This document shows positions 1 through 8,736 of a DNA stretch of 64,000 nt, piece after piece. Position numbers and translations under genes: made by a program. Source of the stretch: Methylovorus sp. MM2 (lineage in GTDB: Bacteria > Pseudomonadota > Gammaproteobacteria > Burkholderiales > Methylophilaceae); the NCBI RefSeq assembly GCF_001648895.1, contig NZ_LXUF01000001.1:248001-312000 (forward strand). The letters are read 5' to 3'. Below the pieces are notes generated by a model. The model saw only the letters and a program-made list of their open reading frames with translations. It made no database searches and had not been told where the DNA came from. The first letter of the stretch is position 1, and each line of letters begins with the position of its first letter.

Positions 1-193
1 AGCAAAGTTTTTAATTGGGTCAGATCCTGAAGATCGCACTATAGGTATAAGCAGGTTCGTGTTTACACAGGGAAGGTTAGTAGAGTTCTCTTTGATCTTA
101 AGATTAAAGCGTGAAATAAATGATGAGAGCGCGAGAGTCTATGCTTCCCATATTATGGATGGGTTTTGGAAATCCTTTTTTCTAAAATATTAA
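1..193 (+). CDS. 3' end of an unrecognised protein (partial)
   Basis: A frame open from base 2 runs 63 residues to TAA at 191-193; the start lies outside the window. Visible residues include IGISRFVFTQGRLVEFS and a C-terminal WKSFFLKY. Mixed polar and hydrophobic composition, with no motif I recognise. The coding call rests on an uninterrupted frame with protein-like composition up to the window edge, so no function is proposed. The roughly 185 bases after it, up to the cupin gene, are AT-rich and hold no visible gene. Confidence 0.5.
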   Translation, partial: AKFLIGSDPEDRTIGISRFVFTQGRLVEFSLILRLKREINDESARVYASHIMDGFWKSFFLKY

Positions 194-378
194 GAATACC
201 ATTTCGAAACACTCACTGTATCTACTTGGTAATCTCCTTATTTTCTGTACTTGCAAACCATTGAAATCATTAGGCTGCACTAATAAATACCCTCATAGCA
301 TTTAGAAGCGTTTTATTTCAATATTCTTACTCTAAATTACATCAACGCTATGCTTTGATAGCACTAAAGGGAGTAAAA

Positions 379-861
379 ATGAGGTTTATATTATTAGTTT
401 CAATGCTTGTGCTCGCCCATATGGCCTTCGCTGAAGACAAAATCGAGCGAATGTCTTTTGATAAGATGCAATCATTTCGTCCTGATCAAGTGAAATGGAA
501 TGATGAACTTATCCTTCCCAAAGGAGCTAAAAGCTCATTACTCATAGGCGATCCGACCAAGGCTGGAGTTTTTATTGTATGGCTCAAGTTTCCACCTAAC
601 TATCCTATCCCTGCGCACACCCATCCTTTTACAGAAGTAATCACCGTACTAAAGGGAAAGCTTGGAAATGGAATGGGTAAGACTTTTGATGCTAAACATG
701 GCGAAGTGTTGAATCAAGGAGAAAGTTTTGTTCTGCCAGCCGGCCACTCACATTACGTGTGGACGACTGATGAAGAAACCATTGTCGAACTTATCGCCAC
801 GGGGCCATGGGATATCACTTATATAAACCCTGCTGATGACCCAAGGATTAAGAAGAAATAA
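379..861 (+). CDS. Secreted cupin-fold protein
   Basis: A 160-residue protein with a signal peptide (MRFILLVSMLVLAHMAFA, cleavage before EDK), so probably periplasmic. One cupin barrel is visible: motif 1 has PAHTHPFTE (metal-binding His-x-His and Glu) followed by a Gly-rich turn, and motif 2 has PAGHSHYVW. This places it in the broad family of small metal-binding cupins; the substrate is unknown. ATG 379 is chosen because AAAGGGAG lies six bases upstream and a signal peptide follows directly; a TTG eight codons earlier has no such support. It stands alone, followed by a gene-poor region. Confidence 0.8.
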   Translation: MRFILLVSMLVLAHMAFAEDKIERMSFDKMQSFRPDQVKWNDELILPKGAKSSLLIGDPTKAGVFIVWLKFPPNYPIPAHTHPFTEVITVLKGKLGNGMGKTFDAKHGEVLNQGESFVLPAGHSHYVWTTDEETIVELIATGPWDITYINPADDPRIKKK

Positions 862-921
862 TAGACTCTTTCGGGCGGCTATATCTAAATAGTTGTCCTA
901 TTCATCATTTACGTTTAAGGG

Positions 922-1056
922 ATGACGAATTTATCCAATGTGCTCAAAGCAGTAAGGGTAGACCAGAATCTAAAAACTGCTTGGTTTATTGAGGAATCTG
1001 CAAAAGCAGTGGCTAAATTTAATAGTAGCGGGGGTGTGGTTTTAGGATCAATCTAA
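922..1056 (+). CDS. Possible 44-residue ORF, doubtful
   Basis: ATG at 922 opens 44 codons (MTNLSNVLKAVRVDQ...VVLGSI) to TAA at 1054-1056. AAGGG lies almost on top of the start, closer than a normal ribosome site. No family is recognised. It could be a gene remnant, since it ends tail-to-tail with the broken minus-strand frames next to it. Confidence 0.2.
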   Translation: MTNLSNVLKAVRVDQNLKTAWFIEESAKAVAKFNSSGGVVLGSI

Positions 1057-1328
1057 AACCTAGTAGGGCTGCTTGTATCATTCTTGGGCTCTGGATAATA
1101 TTCATTCATCCAACGAAATGTATATTGCTTCTAGCTGTTTTTAATTGAGGCAATTTCCCTACGAAAGTGCAATTCTCTTCATAGGCTATTGGAAGCTTTT
1201 CAAGCCTTTTCTCTGATTAATGTTTCTTGCCTTAAAACAAATTTCTCAATCTTCTTAATTTGTCCATGAAGTCGAGCTCTTTTATTAATAAGCCACTTTG
1301 AGGAGTGCGGGGTTACAATTCTGACCAT
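1053..1328 (-). pseudogene. Frame-broken remnant of an unknown gene
   Basis: On the minus strand a start at 1328 opens 42 protein-like residues (MVRIVTPHSSKWLINKRA..., then a Lys/Arg/Glu-rich helical stretch) to a stop at 1200-1202. A second frame continues with EKLPIAYEENCTFVGKLPQ up to 1106, and a third with FRWMNEYYPEPKNDTSS up to 1053. Three adjacent frames with plausible composition suggest a gene broken by two frameshifts. No family is recognised and the call is tentative. Confidence 0.25.
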
Positions 1329-1491
1329 CTCTTAATTTATATAAATTGGGGGAGTATTTCTTGGGTAACAGCTAATACATAGCGTTTTCCGCTGAATGAT
1401 TCGTAGGATGCTGCTGTCCAATTTGCATCTTATGCATTCCGGCAGGGCAAAAGAAATATCGGTAGAATGGCACAATTACAAGGAAACACTT

Positions 1492-2613
1492 TTGGCTACG
1501 ATTAAATTAAATACTAAACCGGTGACGGCTGATAAGACTTCGCGCAAGCCCGTCAGACCATTGGACCCCAATAAGCGTACGCGCACCTCTGCGCCAGCGC
1601 CTAAGCCATTTTCAGATGAAGTCGCTAATCCGACTATTGCTACAGCTCCCGCAACTGAACAAAAACCTGTTGTCCAGAAGAGCCAAAGTCAGCGCCAGCG
1701 TAATCATCGGCATGATGGAACATTACGTGAGTCTGATGCAAAGCCTCATCTGATTCGCGATGAAACTGGTCGCGATACACCGCGCCGTGGCGGCAAAACG
1801 CGTGATGGTTTCGAGGCCGGTAATTTCAATCGTGATAGGGCGACCAACCCTATGTTCGCGCCTAAGCCCCTGCCTACGAACCCTGATCAGCCAAGATTAT
1901 CTAAACGGATGACAGAGCTAGGTTTGTGTTCACGCCGTGAAGCGGATGAATGGATTTCGAATGGTTGGGTGAGTGTAGATGGCGTTGTAGTCGATGTGCT
2001 CGGTACGCGTGTTTCGCTTGATGCAACGATTGAAGTTAGCAAGGCCGCGCAACAACATCAGTCAGAAACAGTCACTATTATTCTGCATAAACCGATGGGG
2101 TATGTATCAGGTCAGGCAGAAGATGGTTACCAACCAGCGATCACGCTGATCAATCCTGATAATCACTGGGCTGAAGATCCAAGTTCGACATTTTTTAAAC
2201 GCGGGCATCTACAAGGCTTGGCGCCTGCTGGGCGTTTGGATATCGATTCAACCGGTTTGCTGGTGTTTACGCAGGATGGACGTATCGCCAAGCATTTGAT
2301 TGGTGAGAACTCTACGGTTGAAAAAGAATACTTGGTTCGGGTGGAAGGTACGCTATCAGCTGAAGGCTTAAAAAAGCTCAACTTCGGATTGTCACTTGAC
2401 GGTGTTAACCTGAAACCAGCTAAAGTCTCATGGCAGAACGAAGACCAGTTGCGTTTTGTTTTACGTGAAGGCCGCAAGCGCCAGATTCGCCGCATGTGTG
2501 AACTCGTGGGCATACATGTGGTCGGTCTTAAACGTATACGCATCGGTAGCGTGACACTGAGTAGCTTGCCTGTAGGCGCATGGCGTTACTTACGCATGAA
2601 TGAAAGATTTTAG
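1492..2613 (+). CDS. rluF: 23S rRNA pseudouridine synthase, RluF/RsuA family
   Basis: Isomerises a uridine in 23S rRNA. An N-terminal Lys/Arg/Pro-rich disordered tail of about 135 residues precedes an S4 RNA-binding domain (LSKRMTELGLCSRREADEWI). The catalytic domain follows, with the Asp motif GRLDIDSTGLLVF and the C-terminal EGRKRQIRRMCE signature. KEYLVRV and the VGAWRYL ending resemble E. coli RluF more than RluB, but exact target specificity is inference. I chose TTG at 1492 because AAGGA sits seven bases before it; the frame stays open to an ATG at 1396, but that start lacks a ribosome site and the extra residues look non-coding. Confidence 0.75.
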   Translation: MATIKLNTKPVTADKTSRKPVRPLDPNKRTRTSAPAPKPFSDEVANPTIATAPATEQKPVVQKSQSQRQRNHRHDGTLRESDAKPHLIRDETGRDTPRRGGKTRDGFEAGNFNRDRATNPMFAPKPLPTNPDQPRLSKRMTELGLCSRREADEWISNGWVSVDGVVVDVLGTRVSLDATIEVSKAAQQHQSETVTIILHKPMGYVSGQAEDGYQPAITLINPDNHWAEDPSSTFFKRGHLQGLAPAGRLDIDSTGLLVFTQDGRIAKHLIGENSTVEKEYLVRVEGTLSAEGLKKLNFGLSLDGVNLKPAKVSWQNEDQLRFVLREGRKRQIRRMCELVGIHVVGLKRIRIGSVTLSSLPVGAWRYLRMNERF

Positions 2614-2627
2614 GGGTATAGCGCTTT

Positions 2628-3020
2628 ATGGGATTGTTTGATCGTATTGCGGGCTCAGTCGCGAGCAAGTTCGCGGGTGCCAATGGGCCGATGATCCAGT
2701 TAGCGATCGACCTGTTTAATGAACATGGTGGTTTGGTAGGCGTGCTGGATAAGTTTAAGGCGCAGGGGTTTGCTGATGAGGTCGCGTCTTGGCTGGGTGA
2801 TGGAGAGAATCTGCCGATCAAACCTGCACAAGTACAAAAAGTGCTCGGACGTGAGACCTTGCAAGATATCGCAAGCAAATTCGAGATGAGTGCTAAAGAG
2901 GTCTCTGAGAAGCTGGCTGAGTACCTGCCCAAGGTGGTCGATAGATTGAGCCCCGATGGCAAAGTGCCGGTCAGCCAATCGGCATTATTGTTGCAAGCGA
3001 TGTCCTTATTCAAGAGCTAG
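2628..3020 (+). CDS. YidB-like DUF937 family protein
   Basis: 130 residues beginning MGLFDRIAGSVASKF, then a Gly-rich segment (NEHGGLVGVLDKF, GFADEVASWLGDGEN) and a C-terminal helix-rich half (IASKFEMSAKEVSEKLAEYL, PKVVDRLSPDGKVP). This pattern is typical of YidB/DUF937 proteins, whose function is unknown. It starts 14 bases after the pseudouridine synthase and is probably co-transcribed with it. Confidence 0.8.
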   Translation: MGLFDRIAGSVASKFAGANGPMIQLAIDLFNEHGGLVGVLDKFKAQGFADEVASWLGDGENLPIKPAQVQKVLGRETLQDIASKFEMSAKEVSEKLAEYLPKVVDRLSPDGKVPVSQSALLLQAMSLFKS

Positions 3021-3088
3021 TAAGTGATTGTTTTGAGGGGCAGGTTGTCCCTTATTTATTTCATCCGATTATTTAGAATTGTTGATTT

Positions 3089-3910
3089 ATGGATTTATTG
3101 ATTTTACTGAAGGCTTTTATTCTTGGCGTGGTCGAAGGTGCGACAGAGTTCTTGCCAGTAAGCAGTACCGGGCATTTGATTGTGATTGGCGATTTGCTGA
3201 ATTTCAATGACGATAAAGGCAAAGTCTTCGAGATCGTGATCCAGTTGGGTGCGATATTAGCGATTTGTTGGGAATACCGTATTCGCCTTAAGAATGTCGC
3301 ACTGGGTTTAAGTAGTAGCTTACAGTCACAGAAATTCGTGCTGAATGTATTTATCGGTTTTCTCCCGGCAGCAGTGCTTGGTTTGATATTTCATCATCAG
3401 ATCAAGACGTATCTTTTTTCCCCTATCAATGTCGCCGTAGCGTTGATCGTCGGTGGCTTTATTATCCTGCTCGTTGAACGTAAATATGCTTCTGCAACGC
3501 AGACAGAAGCTGTTTCGCCAACAGTCGATGCCATTACGCCGATACAGGCGCTGAAAATCGGGTTTGCGCAATCTATCGCGATGATTCCGGGCGTTTCACG
3601 TTCTGGTGCTACGATTCTTGGTGGAATGATATTTGGCCTCTCACGCCAAGCTGCAACCGAGTTTTCGTTCTTTCTGGCGATTCCCGTGATGTTTGCTGCA
3701 AGCGCGTATGATCTTTATAAGAATTGGGCATTATTCGATATTCATGATCTGCCGATTTTTGCTGTTGGCTTTATTACGGCATTTTTGGCGGCATTGATCG
3801 CGGTCAAGACATTGGTGCGTTATGTGGCCAATCATGATTTTCGTATTTTTGCTTACTACCGCATCATCTTTGGTAGTTTGGTACTTATCTATCTGTGGAA
3901 ATTTGCCTGA
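3089..3910 (+). CDS. uppP: Undecaprenyl-diphosphatase
   Basis: Integral membrane enzyme (BacA/UppP family, 273 residues) that recycles the lipid carrier by removing a phosphate from undecaprenyl diphosphate on the periplasmic side, feeding peptidoglycan synthesis. The two signatures are present: [14 protein letters not shown] near the N terminus and [13 protein letters not shown] in the middle, among about seven hydrophobic segments. Length is normal. The gene lies just before exoD and shares its direction. Confidence 0.95.
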   Translation: MDLLILLKAFILGVVEGATEFLPVSSTGHLIVIGDLLNFNDDKGKVFEIVIQLGAILAICWEYRIRLKNVALGLSSSLQSQKFVLNVFIGFLPAAVLGLIFHHQIKTYLFSPINVAVALIVGGFIILLVERKYASATQTEAVSPTVDAITPIQALKIGFAQSIAMIPGVSRSGATILGGMIFGLSRQAATEFSFFLAIPVMFAASAYDLYKNWALFDIHDLPIFAVGFITAFLAALIAVKTLVRYVANHDFRIFAYYRIIFGSLVLIYLWKFA

Positions 3911-3921
3911 ATGTCACTTAA

Positions 3922-4548
3922 ATGAGTAGTTATGAAGATATCGTCGCTACTCTGAATCGATTCGCGGAGGAAGCCAAGGTCAAGCCCCTGACCTTTGGTG
4001 AGGCGCTAGATAGTTTAGACCAAGCTGCTTATGCGCTGATCGCATTGATCCTCGTGTTGCCTTTTATGCAACCGGTACCCTTAGGGCCGCTGACGGTGGT
4101 CGGTGGTTTGACCTTTGCCACACTCGGATGGCAAATGTGGCGCGGCAATGATTCCCCGGTATTGCCGCAGAATATCCGTAAGATCGCGATGAGTGAGAAA
4201 ACATGGCGGATACTGGTTACTGTTTGTTTAAAAGTGATCAACTTTTGTACGCGATTTACCAAGCCACGCTATTTTTCTCTAGTCAGAGGTGAGCGAGGAA
4301 GAAAGATCGGCGCAATTATCTTTATCTCCGCAGGTTTGCTGATGGCGATCCCATTTGGCGTACTGCCGTTTAATAATGTGCTGCCTGGGTTTGCGATCCT
4401 GTTTTATTGCCTGAGCCAGTTTGAAGAAGATGGCCTGATGGTCATGATCAGTTTCTTTTGGCTGATCTTTACCGTGGTATATTTTGTAATATTCTTCTTT
4501 GCCCTATGGTACTTGGGCTCTGCCGCGGTGATGCGCTGGTTTTCTTAG
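3922..4548 (+). CDS. ExoD-family membrane protein
   Basis: 208 residues matching the exopolysaccharide-synthesis ExoD family: an N-terminal soluble helix (TFGEALDSLDQAAYALIALI), the conserved LPFMQPVPLGPLTVVGGLTF stretch, and three to four membrane segments ending in YFVIFFFALWYLG. The biochemical role of ExoD proteins is not established; in rhizobia exoD affects polysaccharide and alkali tolerance. It starts 12 bases after uppP. Confidence 0.85.
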   Translation: MSSYEDIVATLNRFAEEAKVKPLTFGEALDSLDQAAYALIALILVLPFMQPVPLGPLTVVGGLTFATLGWQMWRGNDSPVLPQNIRKIAMSEKTWRILVTVCLKVINFCTRFTKPRYFSLVRGERGRKIGAIIFISAGLLMAIPFGVLPFNNVLPGFAILFYCLSQFEEDGLMVMISFFWLIFTVVYFVIFFFALWYLGSAAVMRWFS

Positions 4549-4619
4549 ACACATAGTACGAGTGTTAAACTTGTACTACATGCATTAGCTACTTTTTAAG
4601 CTAAAGTCAGGATTCCCCC

Positions 4620-6998
4620 ATGAAAAAAATGCTTAAGATATCTCTACTGATTGCAGTTAGCCTGTTGGCTTTATTGTTGATCGCTGTCGCTATCTTTGCC
4701 GCTACGTTTAATCCCAACGACTACAAGCCGCTCATCGTTAAATTGGTGCAAGAGAAAAAACAGCGCACCCTGAATATCGAAGGCGATATTAAGTTGGCTT
4801 TCTGGCCTAAGCTAGGGGCTGATTTGGGCAGGATATGGCTTTCTGAGCATGCCAGCGATAAGGAGTTCGCCTCTGTCAAAGGTTTAAAAGTCTCACTTGC
4901 GCTACTACCGTTGCTAAAGAAAGAATTGGTCGTCGATACCATCTATGTCGATGGTGCCAAAGCCAATATCGTGCGTTTTAAAGATGGCACGACCAATATA
5001 GACGATCTGCTCAGCCAAGAGGAGGGCGCATCCGAACAAGTTAAATTCGATATCGATGGTGTGAACGTGACAGATTCAGCCGTGAGCTTTACTGATGAGC
5101 CGGCGAATACCAAATATGCATTAAATAAATTCAACCTTAAGGCAGGCCATGTGGCATTAGGGGTGCCATTCGATCTGGCAGCGGACTTTGCAATAGAGGC
5201 AAGTAAACCTACAGTGCTTGCTACTGCCGATATTCAAGGTAATTTCATGGCCGATCCTGAAACTCAACATTTTGTAGCCAAAGGCCTGAATGTATTGGTT
5301 AAGGGTAATCTCGCGACCTTGAATGATGCTGAAGTGAAGCTCGCGGGCGATATAGATGCCAAGCCTGAAAATATGGAAGTGCTGGTAGATAGCCTGAAGC
5401 TTGCCGCAATCGGCATGCTTGATGGTGCGAAGGTCAAGGCCGAATTCGCGGCGCCTTCACTCGTCATCCAGAACGACAAAGTGAGCGGTAAAACAGCTAA
5501 GCTTGATGTTCAACAGGAAAAAGGCAGCGATACACTAAAAGCTAAGTTGCAGATCGCAGATATCAGCGGTTCACCAACCGCGATTCGAAGTAGCGCCATC
5601 AGTGGTGAAATCTCTGCTGACCAGGGCACGCGTCACTTGGTGGGGAAATTCTCTTCGCCTTTTACAGGCAATATTGAAAAGCTAATTTTTGATCTCCCCA
5701 AGTTGGTAGGTAATGTCGATGTCAAAGATTCCGCTATCCCTAAAGGGGCACTAAAAGCTGATTTTGCGCTGAATGTTCATGCCGATATCAAACAGGAGAA
5801 AGTCAGTAGCAATTTCAATTTGGCCATAGATGAATCTAAGATTAAAGGCATGCTTGGTATTAACCGCTTTGCGCAACCGACCCTAGATTTTGATATCGAT
5901 ATCGACAAACTGGATGCCGATCGTTATATCGTTAAGTCAGCTGGCTCAGCCAAACCTGCAACTGCAGAACAAAAAACGGCTAACCCGAAAACCACGGATA
6001 CGCCAATCGACCTCAGTGGATTGAAACAATTCAATGCCAATGGCGAGTTACGTATCGGCTGGCTAAAACTGGCCAACGTGAGAAGTACCAATGTGCGCAT
6101 CAAACTCAAGGCTCATGACGGTGTAGCAGAGTTAATACCTTTCTCAGCATCTTTATATGAAGGTACGATGAATGGTGCCTTGAAAGTGGATGCGCGTAGT
6201 ACGCCGAATATCAGCTTTAAGCAGAATATGAAGAATATTGCGATTGGCCCCTTGCTGACGGACGCGATCAACAACGATATGTTGAACGGTAAAGGTAATC
6301 TGGATATAGATATCACGACACAAGGGGCGACAGTCAATGCCCTGAAAAAAGTCTTGAACGGCACTCTAGCCATGAATCTGGCAGATGGGGCTGTGAAGGG
6401 AATCGATATTGCAGGCACTTTGCGTAGCGTAAAAGATAGGCTCAACGTACTAAAAGGGCAGAGCAAAATTGAAGGTGATAAAAGCAAGAAAACGGATTTT
6501 AGTGGGCTGCTCGCCAGCTTCAATATAAAGAATGGCGTTGCTCACAATGACGACCTGAGCATGAAAGCTCCACTATTCCGTATCACCGGTAGAGGTGATA
6601 TCGATATCTATAATGAAACCATCGATTACCTCGCAAAGCCTACCGTAGTCAATACGCTAAAAGGGCAAGGTGGCGCTGATTTGGAGGCGATGAATGGCCT
6701 GACTATCCCCATCAAGTTGACTGGCACTTTTGCCAAACCTGAGTATGCGATTGATTTCGCCGGGTTAGCGGCTGCTGTTGCCAAGAATAAACTGCTTGAT
6801 GGTGTCGGTGGTAGTAAAGGTGACGCTATCAAAGGCCTGCTAGGCGATGGCAACAAAGAGGATGCGTTGAAATCGCTCTTGGGAAATAAGAAAAAGAATG
6901 AAACGAAACCAGCGGATGATAGCCAAGCCCCTGCACCTGCAAAACCGACATCAAAAGAAAAAGCTGAAAAGAAGTTGAATAAACTATTAGGGTTTTAA
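4620..6998 (+). CDS. AsmA-family protein
   Basis: 792 residues. An N-terminal membrane anchor (ISLLIAVSLLALLLIAVAIF) is followed by FNPNDYKPLIVKLVQEK, the classic AsmA start, then a long beta-rich periplasmic domain. The C-terminal AsmA module carries GPLLTDAIN and LNGKGNLDIDI. The last 60 residues are Lys/Pro/Ala-rich. AsmA-like proteins are thought to form bridges that move phospholipid between the two membranes. It is followed four bases later by mutY, so the two are probably co-transcribed. Confidence 0.85.
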   Translation: MKKMLKISLLIAVSLLALLLIAVAIFAATFNPNDYKPLIVKLVQEKKQRTLNIEGDIKLAFWPKLGADLGRIWLSEHASDKEFASVKGLKVSLALLPLLKKELVVDTIYVDGAKANIVRFKDGTTNIDDLLSQEEGASEQVKFDIDGVNVTDSAVSFTDEPANTKYALNKFNLKAGHVALGVPFDLAADFAIEASKPTVLATADIQGNFMADPETQHFVAKGLNVLVKGNLATLNDAEVKLAGDIDAKPENMEVLVDSLKLAAIGMLDGAKVKAEFAAPSLVIQNDKVSGKTAKLDVQQEKGSDTLKAKLQIADISGSPTAIRSSAISGEISADQGTRHLVGKFSSPFTGNIEKLIFDLPKLVGNVDVKDSAIPKGALKADFALNVHADIKQEKVSSNFNLAIDESKIKGMLGINRFAQPTLDFDIDIDKLDADRYIVKSAGSAKPATAEQKTANPKTTDTPIDLSGLKQFNANGELRIGWLKLANVRSTNVRIKLKAHDGVAELIPFSASLYEGTMNGALKVDARSTPNISFKQNMKNIAIGPLLTDAINNDMLNGKGNLDIDITTQGATVNALKKVLNGTLAMNLADGAVKGIDIAGTLRSVKDRLNVLKGQSKIEGDKSKKTDFSGLLASFNIKNGVAHNDDLSMKAPLFRITGRGDIDIYNETIDYLAKPTVVNTLKGQGGADLEAMNGLTIPIKLTGTFAKPEYAIDFAGLAAAVAKNKLLDGVGGSKGDAIKGLLGDGNKEDALKSLLGNKKKNETKPADDSQAPAPAKPTSKEKAEKKLNKLLGF

Positions 6999-7002
6999 CA
7001 CG

Positions 7003-8064
7003 ATGCAAGACTTTTCAACTCGCTTGATCGTTTGGCAAAAAGTGCATGGTCGCCACGACTTGCCTTGGCAGAATACGCGCGACCCTTATGCCATATGGGT
7101 ATCTGAGATCATGCTGCAACAAACGCAAGTGGCTGCTGTCATCGGGTATTACCAGAAGTTTATGCAGCGCTTTCCTACTGTTGCCAGTCTTGCCGCTGCA
7201 AGTCAGGAAGAAGTGCTGCAATACTGGAGCGGTCTTGGCTATTACTCACGTGCACGCAATCTGCATAAAGCGGCAGGTATCATCATGGAAGAACATGCTG
7301 GTGATTTCCCGCAAGATGTTGAAGCCATTCAGGCGCTACCCGGTATTGGGCGCTCTACTGCGGCGGCCATTGCCTCGTTTGCTTTCGATCAGGTAAAGGC
7401 GATTCTGGATGGCAACGTAAAACGGGTATTCGCACGCCACTTTTTAGTGGAGGGTTGGCCAGGATTACCAAAGGTTGAAAATAAGCTCTGGTTACTTGCC
7501 GAAGCGTTGCTACCAGAGACCGATATGGTCGCCTATACACAAGGCTTGATGGATCTAGGTGCAACCCTTTGTACGCGTAGCAAGCCCAAATGTATGAGCT
7601 GCCCCCTCCAACATAGTTGTGCTGCATTCGCTCAAGGCAAGGTGGCAAGCCTACCTACTTCCAAACCACGCAAAGCCACACCAGAAAAACATACCACGAT
7701 GCTCATTGTGCGTAGTGGAAATGAGGTGATGTTAGAGAAACGTGCGTCGACAGGCATTTGGGGTGGTCTTTGGAGCTTTCCCGAGATGATGGCAGATGAA
7801 TCTCCTGAGACAGTATCCAAATGTCGTTTGGGTCTTGAGGTGGAGGTGGCGCCGCCGCTTGCATTGCTGACCCATGCATTTACACACTTTAAACTGCATA
7901 TCTCGCCCCAGCCCGTATGGGCTGCGGCAAAATCGCTTCAGGCGGCTGAGCCTAATTACATCTGGCTGGATATTGAAGATGCCATTGGGGCGGCATTACC
8001 TACGCCGGTACGTAAGATATTGCTCGACCTGAAATCAAAAAAGCAGCCTGAGCTGCCTTTTTGA
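7003..8064 (+). CDS. mutY: A/G-specific adenine DNA glycosylase
   Basis: Removes adenine mispaired with 8-oxoguanine. 353 residues: the active-site Glu lies in IMLQQTQVAAV, the helix-hairpin-helix is LPGIGRSTAAAIASF, and the catalytic Asp is in ILDGNVKRVFARHF. The iron-sulfur cluster ligands are spaced C-x6-C-x2-C-x5-C (CTRSKPKCMSCPLQHSC). A C-terminal NUDIX-like 8-oxoG recognition domain follows (LEKRASTGIWGGLWSFPE). Directly downstream of the asmA-like gene. Confidence 0.97.
   Translation: MQDFSTRLIVWQKVHGRHDLPWQNTRDPYAIWVSEIMLQQTQVAAVIGYYQKFMQRFPTVASLAAASQEEVLQYWSGLGYYSRARNLHKAAGIIMEEHAGDFPQDVEAIQALPGIGRSTAAAIASFAFDQVKAILDGNVKRVFARHFLVEGWPGLPKVENKLWLLAEALLPETDMVAYTQGLMDLGATLCTRSKPKCMSCPLQHSCAAFAQGKVASLPTSKPRKATPEKHTTMLIVRSGNEVMLEKRASTGIWGGLWSFPEMMADESPETVSKCRLGLEVEVAPPLALLTHAFTHFKLHISPQPVWAAAKSLQAAEPNYIWLDIEDAIGAALPTPVRKILLDLKSKKQPELPF
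8037..8062 (+). terminator. Probable terminator at the mutY 3' end
   Basis: A short hairpin (GCAGC, loop CTGA, GCTGC) flanked by an A-run on the left and CTTTTT on the right overlaps the last codons of mutY. The A/T flanks would also let it act on the opposing fae-like transcript. Confidence 0.5.
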
Positions 8065-8091
8065 TAAACATGGTGATTTACTTGGTATCGA

Positions 8092-8643
8092 TTAGATATC
8101 GCCCCAAGACTCTTCCCACATACAGTGCTTGATCTTATGACGATTAGCAATCAATTCATCAATCGTTGGTTCATCGTTCAATGCACGTTTAATCGCTAGT
8201 TTGGTCGCATCGTAGTTATTCTTGTACATGTCGGCTTTATCCAACTTGCCTTCTTTCGCTAATGCAGCGCAACCTGGATCGATCCATACAAGGCTGATGA
8301 TGCAAAGGTCATTCACTTGGTCTTTAGGGATGATGCCTTCGATCACACAGTCCAGAATCGCATCGGCAGTTGCAGCCTGAACCACGCCACCGAACAATTC
8401 GATATTGATGGAGTCTTTTAACGTGACTTTTGGCACCATCATCGTCGCTGGGCGCACCAGTTGATTGATATCGCGCACTGCGAACATGGCAGTGTGGCCT
8501 TTGCTTTGCGCCATCATGTTAGCGAATGAAGTGCCGACAGGGCCATCAACAGCGCCGATCAGGATTTCCGGCATAGCAGCCGTGACGTCTTTGCCTTCGC
8601 TAAAAATAGTGGCTTCGCCAGCCTTGAAAATGATCTTTGACAT
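8092..8643 (-). CDS. Formaldehyde-activating enzyme homologue lacking the catalytic His
   Basis: 183 residues clearly related to Fae, which condenses formaldehyde with tetrahydromethanopterin: GEA near the N terminus, a KGHTAMFAV block, KVTLKDSINIELFGG, AVQ-like helix then EGIIPKDQVNDL, and NYDATKLAIKRALNDEP. In known Fae the catalytic His lies in AHIDLIIG; here the matching segment reads AMPEILIG, so Met replaces His (alignment from memory). It is therefore an Fae paralogue of uncertain activity. ATG 8643 has AAGGA eight bases upstream. A good promoter lies at 8680-8708. No other C1 genes are adjacent. Confidence 0.85.
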   Translation of the reverse strand: MSKIIFKAGEATIFSEGKDVTAAMPEILIGAVDGPVGTSFANMMAQSKGHTAMFAVRDINQLVRPATMMVPKVTLKDSINIELFGGVVQAATADAILDCVIEGIIPKDQVNDLCIISLVWIDPGCAALAKEGKLDKADMYKNNYDATKLAIKRALNDEPTIDELIANRHKIKHCMWEESWGDI

Positions 8644-8679
8644 CTGAAAATCCTTAACATGAAGAGAGTGAAACCGCAT

Positions 8680-8708
8680 ATTTTACCCAAGCCATCCCGC
8701 ATCGGCAA
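8680..8708 (-). promoter_or_regulatory. Sigma-70 promoter for the Fae-like gene
   Basis: Read on the minus strand: -35 TTGCCG (8708-8703), 17-base spacer, -10 TAAAAT (8685-8680). It lies 37 bases before the ATG, leaving a short leader with a good ribosome site. Confidence 0.55.
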
Positions 8709-8736
8709 ATAAACAGACGATAAGGTGTTCGTTAAA

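Larger units (their letters stand above)
862..1491. other. Gene-poor AT-rich region
   Basis: About 630 bases between the cupin and the pseudouridine synthase. No convincing intact gene is visible. It holds a weak 44-codon plus-strand frame (922-1056) and a frame-broken minus-strand series (1053-1328), which together suggest a decayed locus. No clear terminator or strong promoter was seen. Confidence 0.5.

Noticed and set aside
7046-7396. 116-residue frame inside mutY on the same strand
   Set aside because: Shadow of mutY, whose motifs are complete in the other frame.
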